64,000 nt of DNA from Saposhnikovia divaricata (GCA_036435485.1 CM071598.1:205199148-205263147), one strand, 5' to 3'. Shown: positions 20,101-33,100, counted from the stretch's first letter. Numbers and translations are program-made. The notes: generated from the sequence alone by a model not told the origin.

Positions 20101-22206
20101 TTGTAAGACCCTCATAGAAGGGCGTATACATCTTATTAATCAAAAATAGACCGGGAGTCAATATTCCTTGATATATCGAGATTACCTCGGAGGAAAATAT
20201 TTAAGTAAATATTTTCTATTATTTGGGCGACGAATATTATTTGAATATTCGTTCGAGACTAATTATTTTAACGATCCTTACTTCAAATAATTATTTGAAC
20301 GTAACTATTCAACGAATAATATTTCTCAATATTCATTCAGAGTCGAATTGATTATCGACTATTATTTCGATTATTCTTCTAAAGATGAGACTATTAAATG
20401 AATATTATTTGGGTATTCTTTTAGAATATTATTTTATTAAATAAATATTACTTTTGAATATTCATTTAAGATATTAAATACTTGATGGATATTATTTTAA
20501 TATTCATCTGAAGCTTGATTTAATTATCGAATATTATCTCGAATATTCCTTAAGGCTTGGATTACTAAATGAATATTACTTGATATTCATTTAGGATATT
20601 ATTCATTAAATGAATATTACTTTTGAATATCCATTTAAATTCCTAATTAATTATGAATATTACCTTAAATATTCTTTTCAGGTCTTATTAATTAATGAAT
20701 ATTGTTTTGAATATTCATTTAAATATTTATTTATTCAATAAATATTCTCCTGATATTTCTTCAGGGATTATTTGAGAAATACTCTGATTAAAGATATTCT
20801 TTCATATTCCCAAATATTCTTTAAATATTTTAATTCAATAAATATTCTCTGAATATTTATTCCATACTTAGAATAACCTCGATAAGGTTTATCTTCTTCG
20901 ATTATTACGAAAAATATTTCGGAGTCATATTATTATTAATCTTATATCAAGAAAGGTTCTCAGACATCATTCTTCTTTGAGTCTACCTCTCTAATAATAA
21001 GGGAACCTTACTTGGAAAATGTTATTTATCTTGTCGACTTCCCGGTCATAAAGTATTCTCTCCACTCGCAACTCGGATGCTATTGACTTATTAAGTCATT
21101 GTTTACCTTCTCATCTTTCGAGGGGTAAGATGTTGGAACAAGTTGATATCAGTTACCAAGTAATAGCTTGGAAGTTATTGGTAAATTTTCCTTTCCAACT
21201 AGATACGACTACTTTGTGGAGTCTTATCAACAAGTATTATACTTGGGGAAAGGGGGACGAACGTTACATTCAGAATCATGAATTCTATTTGAACTAGGAG
21301 TCGTGTAAGAGGCCGAGTAGCGCCGGTCTATCCCCTTTGGTCCAACCGTTGGCCGGGGAGAGCTAGTAAGGCGGTATACAAGTAAAGCAGTCAGTTCTTC
21401 CTTCTACCGGTAGTAAATCTAATTTGAGCTGTACGATCTCGACTGATCATCAAGATTGGAACAGCGGGCGCGGTGAATACTCCATCATTGGTTCATCATC
21501 CAAATTTATTTATTTCCTGCAACATGATTACTGTTGGCAGAGTTGGAAAAGGGTCATAACTGGAATTGCAACCTTTTCTTGCAAGTTCCTCTTCTTAATA
21601 ACAATAAGAATATCTCGCTTACTTTGATGTAGCAGATATTTCTACAAACAAATACTTTAAGTTACCTTGTAACTTCATCGTTCATATTATACTGGCATCA
21701 TTTCCGTAAATGCATGGCATATGGTTTGAAAGATACTTTTGAACTGTTATACATTATCGTTCAGTTATATATTATTGTTGGTGGGCTATTGCTCACCCTT
21801 GCTTTATTATTATATCACAACAACAGCTAGACCAGATGACTCGCACAAGGCGCACTCGACGCAGGCGAGGACGATGAGACTACCAGAGCTGAAGAAGAAG
21901 CTATTAGTAGGGTATATTTATACTTTCAGTACCAAGAATATCGTCTAGTATGACTTATGTAAATGGATGGCAAAGAGTATGTATTTATATTGAAATTCTT
22001 TTGGATTGTAAGAACTCATAATGTGATTAATAAAAATTTGATTGTTACTCTGATTTCATCTCTGGGACTATAACGGGTGTGTTTTATATTGTTGTGTTGG
22101 GTTATAGAGACGTAATTTATTTTATGTTAAGGAAAAATCAATTGTTGTGGACAGAATTGGAAACCGGAACCACCGGATCTCGGACCCCGGATCTGGGAGT
22201 GTTACA
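17110..22206 (+). mobile_element. solo Tekay-type LTR, about 5.1 kb
   Basis: It starts TGTAAGAACCCC and ends GGGAGTGTTACA, colinear over its length with the LTRs at 50690 and 60942. No PBS follows; the interrupted Athila-like DNA resumes at 22207. Flanks CACAC (17105-17109) and GACAC (22207-22211) match at four of five bases, a probable decayed target duplication. It is therefore a solo LTR left after LTR-LTR recombination. Inside are a 20-bp minisatellite (about 17373-17449) and a dense A/T palindrome array (about 20200-20880). A TATA-like TATAAATA near 18400 may be the promoter. ORFs in it are short and not real. Confidence 0.85.
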
Positions 22207-22320
22207 GACACCACATTACTTGCCATTATCCTTTTTATTCTATTGGCCTTACATTGAATTTGAACCTAAATTGTCAAAGGCTAGTATCGTGCTTAAGGGA
22301 GTAATAAGGTGTTCATAAAA

Positions 22321-22873
22321 GGGTTAAATCTCAAAGTGCTCATTGAAGTGGGGGCTGGTATCAAATTGCTCACTCTAGTTATCGGCATCTCATTTGAATC
22401 ATTAAAGTCATAATAAATATCAAATGAATATCTTTAAAATATACTCGAAAAATAAAAATAATTTTTCATTGATTTCTACTTATTTTTCTTGAATGCTTCC
22501 ATAACCAAACGAAAGGTTAATAATTCTAGTATTTCTGATAATATATTTAGATTTTTAAAAATTCACTTACTATTTAGTTTTAATTTTATTGTCATTTTCC
22601 TTGTTTTAATTAAAAATAAATAGTAAATAAACTTTTTAAATTCTAAATATATTATCAAAAATACTAGAATTATTAACCTTTCGTTTGGTTATGGAACCAT
22701 TCAAGAAAAATGTGTAGAAATCAATGAAAAATTATTTTTATTTTTTGAGTATATTTTAAAGGTATCCATTTGATATTTATTATGACTTTAATGATTCAAA
22801 TGAGATGCCGATAACTAGGGTGAGCAATTTGATACGAGCCCTCCACTTCAGTGAGCACTTTGAGATTTAACCC
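22321..22873. mobile_element. MULE-type MITE with ~160-bp or longer terminal inverted repeats
   Basis: The left arm starts GGGTTAAATCTCAAAGTG and the right arm is its reverse complement. Matching continues through at least 160 bp per arm, with much of the 553-bp element able to fold on itself. It is flanked by a perfect 10-bp duplication GTTCATAAAA at 22311-22320 and 22874-22883, which fits Mutator-like transposition. There is no ORF, so it depends on a transposase elsewhere. Confidence 0.85.
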
Positions 22874-22883
22874 GTTCATAAAA

Positions 22884-23466
22884 GGGGGGGTTATTGATGA
22901 TCATACCATTGGGGAATATTGATTTTGGTTGATGCTTGTTAGTCGAAATTCATAATAATATCTATGGATCATTGTGCTTATTCCTTAGCTCTCAAAAAAA
23001 AAAACAGAAAAAAGAAAAAAAATAGAAAAAAAAGAGAAAAAAATAAATAAATTTGAGAGCATTCTTATGTTTGTATGATCCTTCTTCATTCGACTAGTCA
23101 AGTTATTATGTAAGGGTTATTGAAAAATCCAAGTGTGGGGAAGTATTTGTTTTAATAGAAAGGGAATTGCATAATGATTATTGTTAGGTACTAGCTTTTG
23201 ACATTTAACCTGTTTTAGCTTTACTTGACATACCTGGTCCCTAGCCCCACGTTACAACCCGAATAAAGACCTTTTGATTGTCATCATTGATGTATGTTGT
23301 GTTGAGAGTGAGATTGATTGCGAGTGTCAAGTTGTGTTTATGATTTTGTTGGAATTGAGTGATACACTTAACCTTGTTCTTGAGTGAATATTCGTTTTTG
23401 AGTGAAAGGTGAGTTATTACTTGTTTTGGCATAGGAGATCCCAGGTTTAGACTTAAAGATGTATTT
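22884..23466 (+). other. tail of an Athila-like element
   Basis: Contains an A-rich run (22990-23045) and a second CCAAGTGTGGGGAAGT polypurine-like motif near 23130. No gene. It ends where the next LTR begins. Confidence 0.45.
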
Positions 23467-24658
23467 TGATAGGTCCATAATTAATCATATTTTTAATACC
23501 TATTCTATGTCCGTTTTCGTAATTTTATTAATTAATAAATTGTTTTATTTTGTTTTGTAGGAAAATAAATAAGAACAGATTTCTAGCAGGAAAAGGTGCA
23601 AAAAGGGAAAGGAGGTGGAAAATACTTGAAGAAAAGGAAATTGGAGAAATTGGAGGAAAAATCGAATACTTATCCAAGAAGAAAAGGAAATGGAAGAAAT
23701 TATATTCAATATCGGATTGTAATTAAAGGGGCTAAACCCAATATTTTCCCCTATATATATGGCCTTATCTCTTGTATTTGAGACACCAATTTAGACACCA
23801 ATTTAGATCCGATAATTAGGAGTAGGAATAAATTTAATTGTCTTTCGTTGCAAGCAGTTTCTATAAATTGTTTAAAACAGTTTTTGCATTATTAAATTCA
23901 ACACTTTTATTCCGTTGATTAATTTTTCGGCGAGTCTTTTCTGTTCTCGGCTACAACTTGGCACGGCAGCTGGTCCAGGAAGTTTCTTGTGTTTAATATA
24001 GTTTATTACTTGTTTTACATCATTCACTTACGCATTCATGCATGTATGATTGTTTTTATATATTAAATATATATATTTGTTGATTACGTAATTTAATTCT
24101 ATATTCTAGTTTAACTTGTTTAATGCTTTCGATTATTTTAGTTAATATAATTATCATGTCTAGCTAATTTCCTTACCCTAGGATGAAGATGAAGTTAAAT
24201 TAATTGCTCTTGATTTCTTCTCGTTCCTATTAATTGATTCTCATAATTTTTCTTGGTGCTTAATTGTTCAATTGACAAAGTGATTTTGATATATTATTGT
24301 TACCGGATTTATTTTCATATCCTATGCTTGCTCCTTGAAGTTTTGATAGGTTATTGTTAGATAACAAGTTTCATAGTATATGCTTGTCTCGTTAATTGAT
24401 ATATCTTATTTGTGAAGAAAAGAGAATTGATTTTAGGGCGAGTTGATATTAATTGTGATTGATTAACAGATTCGGATTCCTAGGTTATCCATATTATTTG
24501 ATAATCTTTGCTAATTAGGTTAATTAAATCTCATCTCAAATCTTATTGTCTAGTTCGCCTGAGTTAATTATTAGGGTTTTGAAAATACATAGTCTCTGAG
24601 GATCGATCTGTGATTGCTACAATTAAACATTGTGCGCTTGCAGTTATTTTACACATCA
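23467..24658 (+). repeat. second Athila-like LTR
   Basis: It runs from TGATAGGTCC to TTTTACACATCA, about 1190 bp, with a TATATATAT box at 23752-23760. It resembles the LTR at 12559 in layout and in its last 40 bases (GTGCGCTTGCAGTTA...ACACATCAAG) but is a different family. Confidence 0.75.
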
Positions 24659-24664
24659 AGTTTT

Positions 24665-24682
24665 TGGCGCCGCTGCCGGGGA
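24665..24682 (+). other. primer-binding site, tRNA-Asp type
   Basis: TGGCGCCGCTGCCGGGGA, identical to the site at 13935. Confidence 0.85.
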
Positions 24683-25597
24683 CTATTGGTATTTTTCACT
24701 CCTTGATATTAATTCTTCGGATTATTTTTTTTTTCTTTTGTTTTTTTAGGGAATAGTGAAGCGAAGAAAAGCTTGGACAAGAAGATCGTTGGAAGGCCTC
24801 GTTGTCTCTTTTGAAATTTTTGGAAGCGTTTTTCGGTATTCCGTATCACCTTTCTCTATTTTTCTTTTCTTTATTATTATTGAAAAAAAATTAAATATTC
24901 AAAAAAAAACCCAAAAATATTAGTTAGTTAATTGTTTGTTAAAAACCAATTTGTTGCATCATTCATTCTTTCACATAGGATCACATCATCTAGATTTCTT
25001 TATTGTATTTATTGCTTTCCATCTTATATAACTGTGGTGATTGCTGGAGGAAAGAGGTACGTACAATTTAGAATAGAACACGTAGTGTAGTGCATCCATA
25101 AGTGTTTATTTTCTTGTTCTTTGTGTGTTGCATCATTCAATCAATCTTAAGGGTGCCACCCAATTACAAGATAAGGTGAGGGATTTCATCACCCTTTCCT
25201 TGGCCCACAAATCATTAATTCGTTCATCTGCATACCCCTTTCCTTAATAAAACTAAGTAGACGTTGGCCCCTAGGATCTCGCGCTCAACTAGGAAGAGAA
25301 TCTAGGAGGAACAAATCACTAAGTATTCTTTCGTTTGGTGTCTAGGCAAGCGTGACGCTTACCTGGCTAATTTGGATTGGTGTCTAGAAAGGTGTTTAGC
25401 CTCTTGGCAATGCTTGCACCTGCCTGGCCAGTCAGGACGAATGCTTTTTGAGTTGTGACTTTTAGTAGTATCTTATTGTTAGGAGCAAGGTCTAGATTTT
25501 TTTAGGTTAATATAGATTTTTCTTTTTAATTTTCCATTTTTTTTGTGTTTACTTATAGCTCTTGTCTGCTACGTGCTTAATTGTTTACTTCTCTTGT
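24683..25597 (+). other. untranslated leader of the second Athila-like element
   Basis: Non-coding DNA between PBS and gag. It includes a loosely duplicated GGTGTCTAG...GCTTACCTGGC segment near 25335-25430. Confidence 0.5.
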
Positions 25598-26195
25598 ATG
25601 CAAAGTGCTTGGGTTCGAGACACTACATCTAGATTAGTAAGACAAACCAATCTGTCATCTCCTAAAGTAGTAAGGCAACTTGAGTTCTCTTCACCCACTA
25701 GAATTGAGTCAGAACAGTTAGAAGTTCAACCCGTAGTCATGGCTGTTTCACTTAAAGACCGTTGTTACCCCGCTCGTACCGCTCAACCCTCATGCATAGT
25801 CTTACCCGCAGTAACCGCGAATAACTTTGAAATCAAACATCACAACATTAGCATGTTACCTAGGTTTGCTGGGGTAGAGGGAGAGGATCCATATCTTTTC
25901 ATTCGAGAGTTTGAGGAAGTGTGTGCATTGCAGAAACTTCAACAATTGAGTGAGGATTCCATTAGGCTCAGGCTTATTAATTTTGCTTTGAAAGAAGATG
26001 CTAAACAGTGGTTGTATAGTCTACCCGTTAATTCTATTTCCACATGGGAGGGATTTGTTGCTATCTTTCTTAAAAAATATTTTCCAAACCATAAGGCAAA
26101 CAGACTTAGGAATGAAATCAATCAATTTCAACAAAATCGGAATGAGTCTTTTTGGAAATATTTTGATAGATTTAAAAAGTTGTTGTCTAAATGTC
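25598..26195 (+). pseudogene. gag: Athila-like gag, truncated by a Sirevirus insertion
   Basis: From ATG 25598 the frame is open for 199 codons up to the inserted LTR. It contains a Retrotrans_gag domain: LPRFAGVEGEDPYLFIREFEEV, then ALKEDAKQWLYSLP and FLKKYFPNHKANRLRNEI. The rest of gag and all of pol are missing from this window, because beyond the Sirevirus unit the sequence is not this element. TSD-like ATGTC (26191-26195) is the last piece before the inserted LTR. Confidence 0.8.
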
Positions 26196-26825
26196 TGAAA
26201 GGCATATGACTCAGCCTATTTGTAGTTCGAGGATCCTAATCCAATTAAACTAGATTGTAATAAGTAAATAATATCAACTGTCACAGGAATCTCAAAAGAT
26301 GATAACCGTCAGAAGAAAAATCAACAAGTCAATCTATAGTTTTGATGTTTTACACTGGAAGAAGATTCAGATATGTGATCAAGCCTCAAGGTAGCATTGA
26401 AACAAGTGGATTCATTTACGAAGACAGAGATTTCTATTAGTGACAAGAAACAATTTCAGTACCGAATGATTGATGAGAGTGAAGAGTATAAAAGACCACA
26501 GTGTTAAAAGTCACAATGAAGAACAGAGATTGGAGTTAGTCGTTCATGAACCAGACAGTACATCGAACGTCAACATCATGCCAGTGTATGTTCCTTATTA
26601 TAATTACGTGGTTTTCAGCGGAGTATTGACTATTAAAGAATTTATATTAATTCTATTTTAATTGATTAAGTCAAGTAATTAAGTTAATAAATAAATTAAT
26701 TCTATCAGAATTAATATATTTGTTAAAGTGATTATTAGATTAATTAAATAAGAATTAATATGGAAAAGAATTAATTAGTTAAATGATTTTTAATAAGTCA
26801 TTTAATTAATTATAAACTGAAAAAT

Positions 26826-27115
26826 ATGATGATATAACTATCAAACTGATAGTTATACCGATAGTCATATTCAGTTAAATGGAGATAGTCATATTCAGTT
26901 AAATGGAGATAGTCATATTTCATTCAATTGGTAAGTTATACCGAATGTTATATTCATTTGGTAAGTCATACCGAATGTTATATTGACTAGTTAAGTTATA
27001 CCGAAAGTTATATTTAAGCTGGACAGTCATATTACATTGATTTGATAGTCATACCGATTGTCATATTAATGTAAAATGATTGTCATATCAGTTTAAATCA
27101 AGTAGTATGACTATG
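26826..27115 (+). promoter_or_regulatory. U3 array of (G)ATAGT(C/T)ATA motifs
   Basis: More than a dozen copies of AGTCATATT, AGTTATACC and TGTTATATT strings occur, some as back-to-back palindromes such as ATAACTATC...GATAGTTAT. Two 24-bp units GATAGTCATATTCAGTTAAATGGA are included. The array ends just before the TATA box, where enhancer sites would sit. Palindrome-rich LTRs are known for Sireviruses. Confidence 0.7.
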
Positions 27116-27121
27116 GCTGTG

Positions 27122-27129
27122 TATATAAG
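27122..27129 (+). promoter_or_regulatory. Sirevirus LTR TATA box
   Basis: TATATAAG in GCTGTGTATATAAGGCAGAAG, directly after the U3 motif array. Confidence 0.75.
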
Positions 27130-27596
27130 GCAGAAGAGTGCAGAATGAAAATAACCAGTCGAACCAAACACAAGAAAAATACACAGCAGCTGTTTTCTCT
27201 CTCTCTTAAGCTCAAGAACACCTTCAAATTTAATTCTGTAAATTCAAGTTCATCTCAGTTGTAATATCCTATCCGTTGGAACTTGTTTACTTGTGATTCT
27301 TGTACTACTAGCGAATTAAGTTTCCTAGTTCACAAATTGATATCTTGATTTTATTAACTAAATTAGCAAAGTTCATGTTGAATTTTCTAATTAGTTATTA
27401 ATCCCTTGATAATCATTTAGACTGATTTTGTAACACCCCTCAAGTTAATATATTGCTATATTCAACTTGAAATTTGTGTTATATTATTCCGCACAAAAAT
27501 ATTCGTTTAAGGCAAAATTATTTAACGAATAAATTTTGAGAAAATGGTATAGATTGTATTCAACCCCCCTTCTACAATCTTAACGGACCTAACAAT

Positions 27597-27608
27597 TGGT
27601 ATCAGAGC
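27597..27608 (+). other. primer-binding site, initiator tRNA-Met
   Basis: TGGTATCAGAGC two bases after the LTR end. Confidence 0.95.
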
Positions 27609-27692
27609 CTATTGATTGATACACAAATCAAGATCCTATTTTTACTCAATCAAAAATTAAGCTCGAATTTTTAACTCTCTTAAAAATTCATC

Positions 27693-30100
27693 ATGTCTGC
27701 CAAAGGCAATGTCAAAATTCCTATCTTTAATAAAGATAATTATGATATGTGGAAAAACAAAATGGAGTTATTTCTTGATGTAGCAAACCCAAGTTTTTTG
27801 TGGGTTTTGGAAAATGGACCAGCAATTCCCATGCAACATGATACTGAAACAGTTGTAAATGGAACTGTAACAGTCCCTGCCAGATCCTATCCAAAGGACC
27901 CTAAGAACTATACCTCTGAAGATAAGGAGGCAGCTGGATTGGATAAAAATTTGAGACTCATTCTGTTGGATTCCCTAGATGCTGTAATGTATAGCCATGT
28001 GAGAAATTGTAAAACTGCTAAGCACATTTGGGAAACTATTGAGGTCATTAATGAAGGGACTGATGAAGTCAAGGAAAATAGACTGCAAATTCTAACTTCT
28101 GAATATGAACACTTTAGAGCTGGCCCTAATGAAGGAATTCAGGAAGTGTTCGAAAGGTATAACAAGATAATCAACAACTTGCAAGTTCATGGCAAGCATT
28201 ATACTCAGAAGGAGATCAACATGAAGTTTTTACTAACAATGCCTACTCACTTAGAGCATAGAATTACTGCCATCAGAGAATCTAGAGACTTGACTCAGGT
28301 TGCTCTTGAAAGGCTGTTTGGTGTTCTGAAAACATATGAATTAGAACAAGTACAGCAAAAAGAATTCTATGGCAAAGGCAAAATGGCAAATTCTTCTACA
28401 GCTTTAGTGGTTGAGGTTCCTAAGGAAATGGAAACTAAAGTGGTTCAACCTATCAGTTTCAACAAGGAACAAACTGAAGTAGAACTTGGCCAAACACCAG
28501 CTACTCAGGATGGTGGAGAATTTTATTCACTTGAAGAGCTGGATCAATTGGAAGATGAATCTATGGCAATGATGGTGAGACAATTTAGTAACTTCAGATT
28601 CAGAAGAAATCCAAAGTTCAGGTATAAGTCAAATAACAGGTTTCAGAGAGGAGGTTCTTCATCCTCTAGTAACAGGGGAGGTTATAAAACTGGAACTGTT
28701 GACAGAAGCAAAATCCGTTGTTTCAATTGTAATGAGTTGGGACATTTTGCTACTGAGTGTCAGAAACCCAAGCAAGCACAGAAGAAAGATTATGCTTCTG
28801 AGTGTCAGATAGCGAAGATGAAGAATATGGAAACTTTGCGTTGGTGGCGAATGCTTAATCTTCAACTTATTATACCACTCTGGTAATTCTTACTGATGCT
28901 CAGTTAATTGCTAGTTTACGTAGTTCCTTGAATAATGCAGAAAGAGGGTACGAGAGAATAAGTCTTGTTAACACTAACCTTGAAAATCAAATGTTAGATT
29001 TAAAAAAGGTGCAGGTTAATCAAGATAAGAATATAGAAGAAATAGCTCGACTTAACTGCAGAGAAAAAGGTCTAGGAGATTACATGACAAAACAAGTTGA
29101 TAAAATTGCTGAACAAGAAACCAAAATTAGAGAACTTGAAACACAGGTTAGAGCGTGTTATAATACTGTTAAAGTTTCTAAAGATTTCTTCAACAAACAA
29201 GCATTAGAACAAACTGTAGGAATAGGATTTGATTACAGTCAAGCTGTTGGTTCTTTGAGTAATCATTCTCCTAATTCTATTCCAGCTAAAGAAAGAGGTA
29301 TACCACATATTCTCAAGAATGTTGAAAAACCAATGTTTACAAAATCTGATGCTGGTCCACCAGATATTAGTTCTATGGTTATACATGAAGAAATGAGAAA
29401 TGAGGATGCTGCGAATGGCACAGTTCTTGTCAAGAATAAATGTGTTAAGAATAAAACTGCTATGAACTATAATACAAAGAATGTGTCATCCAAGAAAAAT
29501 GTCACAGTATTTTTTAAGGCTAAATCAGTTGAGGACGTTAACACAACAAATGTGTCACCCAAGAAAGATGTACCTAAAGTACCAGTCAAAGTTGTTGAAT
29601 CAGCTAGTACATCTAAGACTGGATTAGGTAGTAACAAGTCAAAGCAGAAAAATACCATGCCTACTATTAACTCTAATCATAAAGCATGTGGTATTATCAA
29701 TTGTATGTCTTGTGCTTTTAACAATATGTGTGCTTATTTTAATGGTAATTATGCATGTGTTAAACAGAATGCTTCTCGACAGCACATGAACAGGAACAAT
29801 AATGTTCGATCTAAGACTGCTTTTCCTCCTCAAGTTAGGAGAGAGACATTTGTACCTAAGACTAAACAAAAGATTACCAAGAATGTCTACCAGGTCAAAT
29901 GTCCAGTCAATGACACAAGTGTTACTGCTGCGAGAGAAACATGGATACCCAAGAGTAAACAAAAGATTTTCAAATCTGTTTATAAGGTTAAATGTTTATT
30001 GACTAAAGAGGTTAAACTTAAAAATGTTGTTTTGCCTGACAAAGGTCAATACTTTAAATACGCAGGACCCAATCAAATTTGGGTCCCGAAGAAGGTTTAA
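27693..30100 (+). pseudogene. gag: Sirevirus gag, one frameshift and one stop
   Basis: ATG 27693 opens a 397-codon frame with IPIFNKDNYDMWKNKMELFL, a UBN2-type capsid region and a CFNCNELGHFATEC zinc knuckle near 28720-28762. At about 28800-28805 the reading shifts by one base. The conserved acidic SDSEDEEYGNFALVANA stretch then appears in the frame of the next ORF, interrupted by TAA at 28856-28858. The C-terminal part (28928-30100) is Lys/Asn-rich with a coiled-coil-like start (NTNLENQMLDLKKVQ) and ends in GPNQIWVPKKV. Gag forms the particle and binds RNA; this copy yields a truncated product lacking the C-terminal extension. Confidence 0.85.
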
Positions 30101-33100
30101 CTCATTTGTCATTGCAGGGTATTGAACAGGTTGATCGAGTGACCTGGATCTTGGATAGTGGATGTTCAAGGCATATGACTGGAGATAGAACCCTGCTGAC
30201 AAATGTGGTGGAGAAGGCCGGCCCAGTAGTTACCTTTGGAGATAACAGCAAAGGTAGAACTGATGGATATGGCAGACTTGAAGCTGGAAATGTTATCATT
30301 GATGAAGTTTCTTTTGTGAAAGGACTTGAGCACAATTTGCTCAGTGTCAGCCAATTCTGTGATAAAGGTTATGAAGTTCATTTCAACAAAAAGAATTGTC
30401 TAATTTCACACAAGAGACATGAAAAGCCACAACTGACAGGAGTTAGAAAAGGCAATCTGTACGTAGCCAATATGAACTCAGGAAGCACTGAAGAAGTCAC
30501 TTGCTTCTACACTAAAGCATCTAATGATGAGAGTTGGCTATGGCACAAGAAACTTTCTCATCTTAATTTTAAAACAATGAATTCTCTGGTCAAAAGAGAA
30601 TTGGTGAGAGGTTTGCCTTCAATGGAATTCACTCAAGAAGGACTGTGTGATGCATGTCAAAAGGGCAAGCTAAAAAGGGTAAGTCACAAGAGCACTGATA
30701 CATCTTCAATAACTGAACCATTACAATTACTTCATATGGATTTGTTTGGTCCAGTTAATGTGATGTCTATGTCAAGGAAGAGATATGCTCTAGTGATTGT
30801 TGATGATTTTTCAAAATACACATGGGTTCTGTTTTTGAATTCTAAAGATGAGACTCCACAACTGGTGATTGATCACATCAAGTTAATTGAGCGAGATTCT
30901 ACGTATCCAGTGAGAGCTATAAGATCAGATAATGGAACTGAATTCAAGAATGCAGTTCTAAATGACTTTTGCACTGAGAAGGGTATAACCAGACAATATT
31001 CAGCTCCAAGAACTCCTCAGCAAAATGGGGTAGTAGAAAGAAAGAATAGAACCTTGATTGAAGCTGCACGTACTATGCTAAGTGAATCAAGGCTTCCATT
31101 GTACTTTTGGGCTGAAGCCGTCAATACTGCGTGCTATACCCAGAATCGAACTCTAATCAATAAAGATCAAATGAAGACACCCTATGAAATTATGGCTGAT
31201 AAGAAACCTTCACTCAAATACTTTCATGTATTTGGGGCAAAGTGCTTTGTGCTTAAAGAAGGTGATGATCAAGGTGGTAAATTCGATACCAAAGCATTTG
31301 AAGCAATTTTTATTGGTTATTCAATGAGAGCATACAGGGTGTATGTGATTGATGAACAGAAAATGATGGAAAGTGTCAATGTAACATTTGATGACACTAA
31401 ACTCCTTAGTATCCAAACTGAGAATCCATCTAAGAAGCTATCTTTCGATGACATGACAGATACAGATTCAGATGATGACAATGCACCTGAGATTTTTGCT
31501 GATGCTAATGACAACAATGATGATCAGGGTAATGATGATGAAATCAATGATAGTAGTCAAAATTCCTCTGACTCTCCTAATCAATCATCATCTAGTCAAC
31601 CTAGCAACAACTCAGGGGGAGAAAATGAAGGGTCAACTGGTCACACACAACATCCCAATGAAGGTCAAGGAGAATCATCAAGATCTAATCTTCCCAGACA
31701 GACTGTTTGGAATAGAGCTCATCCTTTTGAGTTAATCATTGGTGATCCAGTTGTTGGTGTAAAGACTAGAAGAGCTCTTCAGAATCAATGCAATTATTCA
31801 GGGTTTCTATCTGAAATGGAACCTAAGAAAACTGAAGAAGCTCTTTCTGATCCTGATTGGGTGATTGCTATGCAAGATGAACTCAATCAATTTAAACAAC
31901 AAGAAGTTTGGAAGCTGGTACCCAGACCTACAGACAGACCAGTAGTTGGCACAAGGTGGGTATTCAGAAACAAACTTGATGAAGATGGCACAGTGACGAG
32001 AAATAAAGCAAGACTGGTAGCAAAGGGTTACTCTCAATCTGAAGGCATTGACTATGATGAGACCTATGCTCCAGTGGCTAGACTTGAGGCCATAAGAATA
32101 TTCTTGGCATTCGCAGCATTTTCAAACTTTACAGTTTATCAAATGGATGTCAAGAGTGCTTTCTTGAATGGCAAGCTAGATGAAGAGGTTTATGTAGAAC
32201 AGCCCCCTGGCTTTGAAGATCAGGATTTAATTGACTATGTCTACTTCCTTTTCAAGGCTGTCTATGGTCTTAAGCAAGCACCAAGGAAATGGTATGACAC
32301 TCTCTCTGAATTTTTGCTTGAAAATGATTTTGTTAGAGGTGTCATAGACAAAACTCTCTTTACAAAGAAACATAAGAATGATACAATTATAGTCCAAGTC
32401 TATGTGGACGATATAATATTTGGGTCTACTAATGATCTTTTGTGCAAGAAATTTGTGAAGTTAATGCAGGGTAGATTTGAAATGAGCATGATGGGTGAGT
32501 TGAAGTTCTTTCTTGGATTGCAAATAAGTCAAAGGACAGATGGAATATTTATCTGTCAATCAAAGTATGTCAAAGAGCTTCTCAAGAAGTATCAAATGGA
32601 GGACTCTTCTTCAGCAAAGACACCATCATCCACAGCTATCAAATTTGGAGCATGTGAAAATTCTGCCAAGGTAGATATCACAAGCTACAGAGGTATGATA
32701 GGCTCATTACTTTATCTTACTGCGAGTAGACCTGATATTATGCATGCTACGTGTTTGTGTGCAAGGTTCCAATCGGATCCTAGAGATGTTCATCTCATTG
32801 TTGTTAAAAGAATTCTGAGATATCTTAAGGGTACGCCTAACCTAGGCATCTGGTACCCTAAAGATTCTGGTTTTAATCTTGTTGGATATACAGATTCTGA
32901 CTATGCAGGAAGTGTTGTGGATAGAAAAAGCACATCTGGGAGTTGTCAATTCCTAGGTGGCAGACTAGTTTCCTGGTACAGCAAGAAACAACAGACAGTT
33001 TCCAACTCAACGGCTGAAGCTGAATATATAGCTGCTGGAAGCTGTTGCGCACAGATTTTGTGGATCAGGAATCAGCTGAGAGACTATGGCTTTGTGCTTG

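Larger units (their letters stand above)
12559..23466 (+). mobile_element. Athila-like (Ty3/gypsy) element, deleted, with insertions
   Basis: A long LTR ending GACACATCA is followed by a tRNA-Asp type PBS. Then come a gag fused to a short RT-connection remnant, the AAGCGCTTCATGGGAGGCAACCCA tail motif at about 15505-15528, long A-rich and GC-rich leader-like stretches, and a TTAAGTGTGGGGA polypurine-like motif at about 16488-16500. The 3' part continues across a solo LTR (17110-22206) and a MITE (22321-22873) to about 23466. Its 3' LTR is not found in place; a 311-bp piece of the same LTR family occurs at 40187-40497. The LTR start is set by analogy with the LTR at 23467 and is approximate. 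Confidence 0.65.
26196..27594 (+). repeat. Sirevirus 5' LTR
   Basis: From TGAAAGGCATATG to GGACCTAACA. It contains the U3 motif array at 26826-27115 and the TATA box at 27122. Confidence 0.93.

Noticed and set aside
26470..26661. 63-codon ORF repeated at 38564
   Set aside because: Part of the Sirevirus LTR U3, present twice only because the LTR is.
26826..27115. CRISPR-like array appearance of the 24-bp U3 repeats
   Set aside because: Plant nuclear LTR; units are direct or inverted promoter motifs without unique spacers of constant length.
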